Assembly: GCA_019054805.1 (NCBI GenBank)
Contig: JAHQIY010000005.1
Coordinates: 975,501 to 1,039,500, forward strand
Length of the DNA: 64,000 nucleotides
From: Brachionus manjavacas
Taxonomy: Eukaryota; Rotifera; Eurotatoria; Ploima; Brachionidae
Reading direction: 5' to 3'
Below are positions 55,249 through 64,000 of the stretch, in pieces. The stretch's first letter is position 1; each line of letters opens with the position of its first letter. The notes under the pieces were generated by a model. That model was given only the letters and a program-made list of their open reading frames with translations. It was not told the DNA's origin and ran no database searches. The translations under genes and the position numbers were made by a program.

Positions 55249-57952
55249 TGTAAAATTATAAATATAAAAAAATCTATTTAAATTAAAATTATTTTTATTT
55301 AACTTACGAAAAATTCAATTTAGAAAAAATTTAAACTATATATTTTTAAATTAATTTCTTTATATAAAAAAAACTATTTGTATATAATTTGTTTAATTTG
55401 TTATATTTTTTATGCTAAAGACTTATTTGACTATTTCGAAAAAAATAAAATCTTTTTAATAAAAAATTTTAGCTATTTAAGTTAAATGTTATTTCGATAG
55501 TTTATTGTCAGGTTTTTAAGTCTTTGTTCGATTGTCGACATATCTGCGATTGCATGGAGTATGTTGTTACTTTTATTTCGATTGACTTTAAATATCTACT
55601 TGCTCTGTATTCATCTTGGTGCTAAGTCACTGAATTGCAGCAAAAATTTAGCAAAAATTCAGGAAAAAAATGAAACTCAAAAGCCAACAAAATTGATAAA
55701 TTTAATTTATTGTGAAAAAAGTTCTATTTGTTGGTTTCTTTTAATTCACTGAGCCCAAGCAAGCATTCGAGACACATAGAGAAATTAATGAAATAAAAAT
55801 AAAATAACTCTGTGCCAAAACTAAACTAAACAAAACAACAACAAAAAAGAAGATTATTTTTTTGGCAAAACTTTTCAAAAACAAACAATTGCATGCAGAA
55901 AAAAGCCCATGACGTCACATGACATTGTTCAGTGTGTGCAAACGGAATGGAATCGAGAGGACGATCGACTGCCTAGGCCCGGTGGCTGCAACTTCTGCTA
56001 TTTCAATATTCGCCAACTCTAAAAAAAGAAACAAAACAATAACAACAACAATCCGATCCAACAAAAACAACCAAACACAAATAACTTGTGGATCTAACTA
56101 ATTCGATAAAACTTAAAAAACAAATTTTTAGCTAAAAAAAAATAAATTTTTTCTGTTATTTCTTATTAAAAACCCAATTTATTTTTTTGAAATTAAAGTG
56201 TTTTAGAGCATCCAAGAACAACAAAAACAACTAAAAAAAGAGAGAGAGAGAAAGAGAAAAAAAAAAGAAAAACAAAGTCTATAGTTGGTATAAAAAGAAC
56301 TGCATCTTTCTCTCTAGAATTTTTCCAATCATTTGAAATTAGTTTTTTAATCGGCAAAGAAGTGGTCGTCGAAACACAACAAAATGCAACGACAGCCAAC
56401 AACACGGCCGCACCAAATCGGCTTACAAAGGTAATATGTTTAAAGAATAAAAAGAAGATACGGAAGATTTGTGCACATTACATGTCGGGTGTCCATCATC
56501 CACATTTAATTAACTCTATCAAACTGACCGCTAATCGAATCAATTAATCGATTATCAGATCCGAATGTTCTTGATATAAAAAAAAGTGGAGGAAAAGTTT
56601 CAAAATCCTCTAAAAAAATATTTAATTAGCAATTAGTGTTTGGCTGCTACTTATTATTTTTTTTTTTAGTTTCGCTTTAATCTTGATAGGCTCTAGAAAC
56701 GGTAGAAAGAGCGTAGCTAAATTGGCTAATTTCATTCAGGCCTTGTGCGGTCAATCAATTCATTTAGTACGCATTTTGTTTCTATTAATCAACTGGCTTA
56801 TAAAGCTATTGACTTTTTGTCAAGTTTTTATTCCATTAACAGAATTGATATTTAGACAAACCTTTCTCTTCTTTTTTTTTCGAAAACTCGGTTCTTTTTT
56901 TTAAATTAAATTGAAATAAAATTATAAAAAATTTTTTTATTTAAAAATAGAGTTATATTATTTTTTCTTTTTTCCTTATTCGCTCCTTGTGGAGCATAGG
57001 GTCATTTCTTTTGATTTCCACTCAAGTCGATCTTTGGCCTTTACCCTTGCTTCTCCCCATGTCATTCCCATTTCGATGAGCTCTTTCGTGATTGTAAGCA
57101 TTATTTTTACTAAAGGCTAAATATTTTCTGCACTAAATCTACGTCTTCATTGATTTGTTTATGGCTAGATGTTGCAAGTACAAAGCTTGCAACCTAGACC
57201 TAGGCTCATTTCAAACAGTGCGGGGCAGAAGCCAGAACAATTATTTCCTATTTTAAAAAAGTCAATTTTTTCCATTCGAATTAAAAAGGTTATTTGAAAC
57301 AAAAGTTCTACTCTAGCCTTGGGTGATAAAGTCTTACTGTCAATGTCAACCGTTCTTTCTTCTTTTTCCTAAATATTCCTTTAGAATAGTCTTGGAGTGG
57401 GACTCGAGCGACACAGCCCGCTTTTCAGTCCTCATGTTTAAAATTTTTTAATTAAATTTCAAAAAGCTAGACAAATATAAATTAATAAAATTTAAATTTT
57501 TTTTAAATTAAAAATTGTCTCGTTTGTGGTTGCTGATGCTGAATTGTGTTATAGTGGGTCTTGATGAACTATTCAGTGATTTATAGGTAATATGTGATGT
57601 TGAGAAAAATTATATTTTTTAAATTTTTTTTCCTTTTTGGTTTAAGATGTACTGAGATATGATGTCTCTCAACAAGAACCAAGCGTAAATGTTCCAATTA
57701 GTGTTACAGTTTTGAGGGGAATTTTTTTCGATTACTTTTTTTTCACTCGATCAAGACTCACTTAATTAAATCTGTAAAATAAGAAAGACACTGAGTTATT
57801 CAATTTAATTCAGTTGACAATAAGTTTTTATTTCCAGAAAGTGATGCTCTGCGGATAAACGCATATTATTACTATTATTATGCAAATTGTGTTATCCAAG
57901 CCCGGGAGATACAAGTCCATTTGAATATTTCTCTCATTCGTCAAACAAGGTG
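55249..57952. other. Non-coding DNA upstream of FoxC
   Basis: 2.7 kb without a gene. A palindromic CRE-type site TGACGTCA lies at about 55912-55919, beside a mixed-composition stretch (55915-56000). A GAGA-rich tract lies at 56238-56262. Such features suit cis-regulatory DNA of a developmental gene, but none is proven. Confidence 0.4.
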
Positions 57953-57960
57953 TATAAATA
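57953..57960 (+). promoter_or_regulatory. Candidate TATA box for FoxC
   Basis: TATAAATA in a locally less A/T-rich context (CAAGGTGTATAAATAGAAAG), about 640 nt before the FoxC ATG. If used, the 5' leader would be about 610 nt and span the CT, GTT and CA microsatellites at 58368-58441. In such AT-rich DNA the match could be chance. Confidence 0.45.
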
Positions 57961-58367
57961 GAAAGAGAGTTTTTTTTTAGTTTTTTTTTTTGTTGTTAAA
58001 TCTAAATTGATTTCTATTTACCTATCGACAAAGCGATCAAGTCAATTAATTGAGAGTTTATTCTCCGAACAAAAAAAAGAAACTGAAATGCATAAGTTTT
58101 TGTTCGGCAGCCAATTGCAAAATTCAGATTCAAACTCCGCCTCGGAGCATTTTTGCCATTTGTTTGTGCGCGTTTGCTTCTAGAGTCAAATTTTGCGATT
58201 GGCTTAGACGGGCCTCTCACGGCCCCTCATTCGCTCGTTCTTCTTTTCTCTGTTTGTGTGTGCCACAATTGAAAACATATTTTCTGTTGCATACCGTAAA
58301 AAATATAAATGATAATGGGTTCCACTTTTTTTCTGTTCAGTAAAAAAATTGTTTTTATAACTTTTTT

Positions 58368-58441
58368 TCTCTCTCTCTCTCTTTTTTACTGCTCCGTTGT
58401 TGTTGTTGTTTCTGAATTGGCCACATACACACACACACACA
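58368..58441. repeat. CT, GTT and CA microsatellites in the FoxC leader
   Basis: A (CT)n tract at 58368-58382, (GTT)n at 58396-58411 and (CA)n at 58427-58441 stand close together in the presumed 5' untranslated region. Confidence 0.7.
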
Positions 58442-58603
58442 ACAACACATATTTATTTTTCTAGCTAAAAATATATTAGTTATTTTGATAGAGTTTTATT
58501 ATTTGAAAAAAAAAAAAAAATCACCTTTTTTTTAATTTTTTATTCTTATTGTGTGCATTTTTGCTAATACTAAATTTACTTGGTAGATTTGTTGATGTAA
58601 AAA

Positions 58604-59860
58604 ATGAGCCAAGGATCGAACCTACTGAGCCAGTACCCGAGCAGCTACCAGGAGTCGTCGTCGTCGTCGTACTACCGAGCGATAGCGGCCATAGCAGCGC
58701 AGCAGCCGAGCCCCAGCTACGCGGCGTACAACTCGGCGTCGCCGCACCTGACCTATCACCTGAGCAACCAGAGCGCGTCGACGTACGCCGGCCAGGCCAA
58801 CTACCTGAACCAGTACATTCAGAACACGTCGCCGTACTCGAGCTCGTCGACGTGCAGCAGCAGCGTCTCGTCCACGAGCTCAATAAGCGGCGGCGGCGGC
58901 GGTGGCGGCTACACTCTGCCGCTGAACGTGAACGCGGCGACCACCTCGCCGAACCCGGCGCCCACGACCAGCTCGGCCAACCAGCACTCGTCGTCGTCGA
59001 GCTCGTCGGCGTCCAACAAAGACATGGTCAAGCCGCCCTACTCCTACATCGCTCTCATAGCCATGGCCATACAAAACGTGCCGGACAAAAAGATCACCCT
59101 GAACGGCATCTACCAGTTCATAATGGACAAGTTTCCGTACTACAGAGAGAACAAGCAGGGCTGGCAGAACTCGATACGGCACAACTTGTCGCTCAACGAC
59201 TGCTTCTGCAAGGTGCAGCGGGACGACAAGCGGCCCGGCAAAGGCAGCTACTGGACCCTTGACCCCGAAAGCTACAACATGTTCGACAACGGCAGCTATT
59301 TGAGGCGGCGGCGCCGATTCAAAAAGGAGTCGATGAAAAAGGGCGGCTCGGGCGGCCAGGCGGCCGCGAAGAGCAAGAGCGGGCCGGCCAGTGCGCCCAA
59401 AAAGCAAAAGTGCGGCGACACCTACTCGTCGTTTTCGGTCGAGAACATAGTGACGAGCGCAGCCGAGGCGAACGTGTCCACGTCGTCCGGCGTTTCGTCG
59501 AGCGGCTCGCCAAAATCGCCGCCAACATCTACCAACACATTCCAATCGCAATACACCGAGCCCACCTACACAAGCCTCCTATCTACGCAGCTAAATTCGA
59601 ACTACTACGGTGGCAAGACGCAAAATTGGTACAGCTCGAACGCGGGGTCCGCGTCCAGCTCCAACTCGAGCACGCCCGTCAACAACACAGCCGACAGCCC
59701 GCAACCACAGCTCGCCAAGCCGATCTACCCGCCGCCCTACTACGCCTACGACTCTTCGGCACAGCACAGCTTTCAGCCGAACAATCTCATTGGCCAATTG
59801 ACTCCGTCTACGTTCAAAAACCCATACGCTTACGATTTCATGACGAGTTTTAGCAAGTGA
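58604..59860 (+). CDS. FoxC: Forkhead box C transcription factor
   Basis: 418 residues, intronless, starting at ATG 58604. The forkhead DNA-binding domain spans about residues 142-240: [68 protein letters not shown] and [17 protein letters not shown]. The last block and the downstream FSVENI motif (about 277-282, cf. FSVDNIMTS) are diagnostic of FoxC, a mesodermal regulator in animals. The N-terminus is rich in Ser, Ala, Tyr and Gly, with a Ser-rich tract and a seven-Gly run. Two wing-region residues differ from the usual CFVKVPRDD: this protein has CFCKVQRDD. The CDS is strikingly GC-rich, with TCG, GCG and GGC codons, in a ~25% GC setting. The codon bias and the absence of frame breaks indicate strong selection. 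Confidence 0.95.
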   Translation: MSQGSNLLSQYPSSYQESSSSSYYRAIAAIAAQQPSPSYAAYNSASPHLTYHLSNQSASTYAGQANYLNQYIQNTSPYSSSSTCSSSVSSTSSISGGGGGGGYTLPLNVNAATTSPNPAPTTSSANQHSSSSSSSASNKDMVKPPYSYIALIAMAIQNVPDKKITLNGIYQFIMDKFPYYRENKQGWQNSIRHNLSLNDCFCKVQRDDKRPGKGSYWTLDPESYNMFDNGSYLRRRRRFKKESMKKGGSGGQAAAKSKSGPASAPKKQKCGDTYSSFSVENIVTSAAEANVSTSSGVSSSGSPKSPPTSTNTFQSQYTEPTYTSLLSTQLNSNYYGGKTQNWYSSNAGSASSSNSSTPVNNTADSPQPQLAKPIYPPPYYAYDSSAQHSFQPNNLIGQLTPSTFKNPYAYDFMTSFSK

Positions 59861-59916
59861 ACTCTTTCTTCACCATCACACACTCTCACACAAAACCTTT
59901 TAGCCAATTGTAAATT

Positions 59917-59947
59917 TTTTTCTCTCTCTCTCTCTCTATTGAATAAA
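59917..59947 (+). terminator. FoxC 3' end: CT tract and AATAAA signal
   Basis: A (TC)n tract at about 59920-59937 is followed by AATAAA at 59942-59947, 82 nt after the stop codon, a likely polyadenylation signal. Confidence 0.6.
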
Positions 59948-62900
59948 GTTTTATTTAAAATTTTATTTGTTGTATTTTTTTTCTCTATTTTATTTTATTT
60001 TATTTCTAATGGTGAATTATTATAATTATTATTTTTAAATTTTCATTAATTAATAAAGCTTGTGATAATAGAATTTTTTTTCAATTTCAAATTTAATTTT
60101 AAAGTGCAATTTAGTTGCGCTTCGCAGAAATTTTTGAGCAAAAAGAGCAAATTGAAAATGGAACAAAAATATTATTTTGCCCTTTGTCTATGGTTCTTTA
60201 TAGCTGTTCGTAGAATATAGATTTTTCCTCTTCAGTGGATGTCTTTTTAGGGGCAAAGCATAGACAATGTTGCCTTTTCATCCGTGCTACTTGGGCTGAA
60301 GAATAAATTTATGACCGCATGCTCTACAAGGGGCGAATAGGACAAAAAAGAGAATTGGATGTTCGACGCGATATGATGGGATTGCTATCGAAACTTTCTT
60401 TGTTAATAATTGCGTGAGCGCTCAAGATAGAAATAATTTGTTGCGAAATTATACTCAAAGTTAGAGTTATTATTTTTAATAAAGCTTTTTAACATCTAAA
60501 CAAAAATTTGTTAAACTTTAACAAAAGCGAAAACAAACATAGAAATAGTACTAAATTTTGAGTTCTTTTTATCGACTATTTTCCAAAAACAACGTCTAAT
60601 TCATAAAAATACTTTGATTCTGTACTATTTTTCAGTTCTAAATTGAAAAAAGAAATGGTATTTTAATATTACATAATCAGTTTTTATTTGGACATTAACT
60701 ACATATTCCAAAAACTCAAATTCAAATTTTCAATTTTTTTAACTGTGATTAAGTCTCAATTTAATATTCTCATTTTAAAATTTGTTAACGTCGCATGACC
60801 AAATTTAGGGATCCAAAAGCCTAGACATTTTTACTTTAAATTTTAAGTTAGTTGATAATGATTAAACTTACAATAGGCTCAAATGTTAATTGGAAACTAA
60901 ACACTACTGAACGGATTTGAACAGATACATTTCAATCAATTAATCAATTAGGCTTTTTTGCACTTATTTAGGATTATTTTAGAATTCTATCTGTCGTCAT
61001 GTTCAATAAAAGAAGATAGATGTTCAATTAAATAACTTTATTTTTTTTTTCATTTTTTATATTTTTTATTCTGAATGAGCATTAGCTCGGTACAGACTCA
61101 CAAATAAATCAATAAATTATTTCCTTTTTTTATTTCATAATTTAACTAACTTATTTATACTTAGACATTTATCTTTTTTATTTTTGTTATTTTATTCAAA
61201 CGCTTGGCTGATAAGAAGTCGAAGAAGGACTATGATCCATTCTGAGCTGCCTAGGGTATTCCCTAAACCATTTAAATAAATAAAATAAATAAAATGTTCA
61301 ACAAAAGCTTTTATTCACTTGAATTTTTGTCTTTTTTAACAACTCCGCACATTCTTCATACAACTTTATTACATTAAAATTTTTTTTATTTAAAAAAATA
61401 TTTTGAAGGACATACACTAGGAATCTCTCGAACGTCTTTATGCCTTCTTTTTAGACATCATGTGATTTAAAAATAGAATAATAAAATCATTTTTGTGTAA
61501 TTTAAAAAAAGTTAAAAATAAAACAGAAAATGTCATTAAAAATGTCAATGTCCAAAATTAGAGAAATAGCTCAGTACAAAATACATTACCTAATGTAGAG
61601 AGCTGCACTCAGCCGATTTCCAGTAGTTTGCATTTCAATTTTTTTGCCTTCGATTTCCACCCAAGTCGATTGCTTCATTGAGCTTCTGTCTGAGTTCTTG
61701 ATTTATTTGTAACTTGCTTAAAAGGAGTCTAAGTGTTCATGATCCTTTACACCCGGCAGCTAAAAGACTTGAACATGCCCAAAAAAAAGAAGAGTTCAAA
61801 TCTTTAATTTCTTAATCAAACTGCATTAATTAATGAAAATTTATTTGTTTATTTCAATAGCTGCCTTGAAGGCGATTTAAAAAGTAAAAATAAGACAAAA
61901 ATCAGCGCTTGTGTAGTTTCTAAAGATTAAAATCAAATTCCAAATGGTTCTTTTATCAACACTAGGCTCAAAAGAAGGGCTTTGTTCTTAGTTTGATTCT
62001 GAATTATCTGAGGCCTACCTCAAATTATTCATTAAATATGTAATTGATATTTTAAGTGAATAGATTGCCATCTCTATCAGCTCATTTGTTTATTGGCATC
62101 GAGAAAGCTATACAGGCCGCTTTAAACACGCTGTCACAAAAACACCATCAAACATTAACATTGAGAAGAAAATTAAAGAGATTCGAAATTTTTGAGACAA
62201 AATTTTCCAAATAATTTATCAACTAAAACTAATGAATGATCAATATTTTGATCAAATTTTTTATTTTTAAAATAAAAAAAAAATTTAATTAATTTTTATT
62301 TATTTATTAAAAACACCTCTTAGCTGATGAAGAAAAGAAAGATTGTAAATTTTGAGCACATTGTGCAGTGTCGCACAATCTAACCATATTAGAGCATAGC
62401 TTTAGGAAATGTGAATTAAATTATTTTAAAGAAAAATAAATAAATAAAAATTGGATTTTGGTTCAAGTATTGCTTTGTTTTATTTTATTTTAAATTTTTT
62501 TTCAATCTGTTAGATTCGCATGTGACTCGAACATAGTCGTTATCTTCAATTTAAGTTCAAATTTTTGATCTAGATTTTGTGAATATATTTTCAAATAGAG
62601 ATAACAAAATATTTCAAATGAACGAGAAGAGCATAAAGCCAAGTGATATGAAAATTTTTAATAATGTAAAATTGAGCTGAGCGCTGACGTAATAGCAGAT
62701 TAATTTGATGCATCAAAATTAGATCCAAAGGTTAGACAAATAGATAGAGGAATAGAGTAATTAGTTTTTTTTTGTTTTGCACGTAGCCTGAGTATGCACG
62801 TAAATTGGCAACAACACTAAAAACTTTGATCGAGTTTTTTATTATTTTTCATTTGCAAAAAGCGATCAGGCTCTGGGGTATGCATTGGATACACAAAGAA

Positions 62901-64000
62901 GCCTTTTGTGAACAGTTTGTCAAGAGGGTTTATTTTTTATTTTTTTTTTGGATTTTTTTCTCATAGTTTAAGTGTACCATATTGAAAATGGGTGCAATTG
63001 AAAATTTCATTTTTTCTAAATAGGTGAATTGAATTGCAATTAGCGAAAGGCTTCGGCTTGATCACATTTCTAGGTCTTTGCAGAGTTCGCGATTTAAATT
63101 TGGAAAAATGCTATTAGCTCAGTCTTAATCAGGTGTTTGATTATCTCATCGAAAATCTCTACTGTATTTAATTTGTTGAAAAAACATAATTGAGCAAATA
63201 TTAATTAAGAAAAAATCTAATTAAAAAAATATTTTCTATCAAACAAAGCTCTTTTGGGGATTAGGAAACAAATTAAATTGCTGCCCTGATTGATATTCAG
63301 TTGGTTGTCTTGCTTGGTCGTTAAAGTTACATTCATGAGTCGGCCATATAGCTATCTCTCTTTTTTTTATTTTTACAGATGATTTAAATTTATCAAGTGA
63401 ACACAACAGCACTAATCGTTTTTTCTTCTTCTTCTTTTTTCTATGCCATATGTCTTTGCGTGATAGCCCCAGCTCAATGACTTCGCTAGGTTAAATTTTC
63501 TAAAGGCTTCGAAAAAAATTCTAGCTATTCGAACTTATTAAAAAAATTTCTGTTTGTTTTTCTAACCTCATTCTGATCATCATTTGATTAAACCAAAGAG
63601 ATCGGCTCATGAACAATTTGATCATTAGCGCAGTGCAGTTACACAATCAGGCCTAAAGTAGCTAAACTAAAAAAATCGATTAATACAGAGGCTTAGTTTT
63701 TGGGAATTTTCCTTATAATTTTTTTTTTTGAATTGATCCAAATTGGATGTATCTTAATAAATAAAAAAAAAAAAATTTTCTTTTAAGAACTTTATTATTT
63801 TTTTATTCATTTGTCTTTAAAATTGAACAAAATATTTTCTTTTTTAGAAAAATCAAAATTAAAGATTAAAAAATTGCCAAAAAATTTAAAATAGTGAAAA
63901 TGTTATGTAACACCTTTTTTTAAGCTAAAATACCATTTTTTTGACTAAAAAAAATTATTTTATTAATTTTCGAAAAGCAAATATTTTGGTTAAATTTGTA
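59948..64000. other. Non-coding DNA downstream of FoxC
   Basis: About 4 kb without a reading frame I can support. It contains a short non-LTR 3' end at 61066-61098 and a possible second tail at 61200-61295 ending in (AAAT)n. The remainder is AT-rich and could hold FoxC regulatory elements. Confidence 0.45.
61066..61098 (+). mobile_element. Short 3' end of the non-LTR family
   Basis: TTATTCTGAATGAGCATTAG followed by CTCGGTACAG matches the 3' terminus of the 7.4 and 49.4 kb elements. Only the terminal few tens of bases are present. Confidence 0.55.

Noticed and set aside
56193-56405. 70-codon minus-strand ORF with a hydrophobic stretch
   Set aside because: The hydrophobic run is the antisense of a GAGA/AAAG-rich tract; low complexity.
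58050-58343. 97-codon plus-strand ORF before FoxC
   Set aside because: Probably within the 5' leader or promoter region; no domain or typical codon use. An upstream ORF with regulatory role cannot be excluded.
58521-59797. Long ORFs in other frames of FoxC, including a 237-residue plus-strand and a 223-residue minus-strand ORF
   Set aside because: High GC makes stops rare in all frames; the forkhead frame is the real one.
1-64000. CRISPR arrays, bacterial operons or ribosome-binding sites
   Set aside because: Introns, AATAAA signals, eukaryotic domains and transposons show that this is animal nuclear DNA; no regularly spaced direct repeats were seen.

Overview
The window is AT-rich animal DNA. 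Genes have GT-AG introns, and it carries a FoxC forkhead gene, a SPATA6 orthologue, a retinol-dehydrogenase-type SDR and several eukaryotic transposon families. Very low GC, many introns of only 46-63 nt, intronless developmental genes and a ROCO-TIR gene together suggest a small invertebrate, perhaps a monogonont rotifer of the Brachionus type. That placement is inference, not proof.

Layout. 1-11.3 kb is a gene cluster: SPATA6 (+, two exons), an unnamed protein made of four copies of one ~115-residue module (-), a short-chain dehydrogenase (-), and, divergently from it, a coiled-coil/WD40 protein (+). 11.4-15.7 kb is a transposon bed: a decayed non-LTR retrotransposon split by a piggyBac-type element, a foldback element and other reverse transcriptase fragments. 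16.3-36.7 kb (-) is read here as one 18-exon gene for a ~2845-residue ROCO protein. Its proposed order is degenerate Roc-like, dynein-stalk-like segment, COR-like, MBT, LRR with an EF-hand, Roc GTPase, COR, TIR-like, TIR and a conserved tail. Splice phases agree at all 17 introns. 38.4-41.9 kb holds a vWA/MIDAS protein and a divergent intronless eIF1A-like protein (both -).

40.5-51.1 kb is dominated by mobile DNA: non-LTR fragments, a 569-bp hAT-type MITE with a perfect 8-bp target duplication, an 869-bp MULE-like element with long inverted repeats and a SWIM-finger fragment, a young retrotransposon tail, and an 837-bp hAT-type element hosting a tRNA-derived SINE. From 51 kb to the end the DNA is nearly gene-free except for a SWIM-finger fragment at 55 kb and an intronless, GC-rich FoxC gene at 58.6-59.9 kb, flanked by several kilobases of non-coding DNA that may hold its regulatory elements.

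The strongest candidate for something undescribed is the giant ROCO gene. It combines a GTPase module, a second degenerate Roc-COR-like half, a dynein-stalk-like segment, an MBT-type fold and a C-terminal TIR domain with a candidate catalytic glutamate. This would suit a large sensor or signalling scaffold, but its function is unknown.
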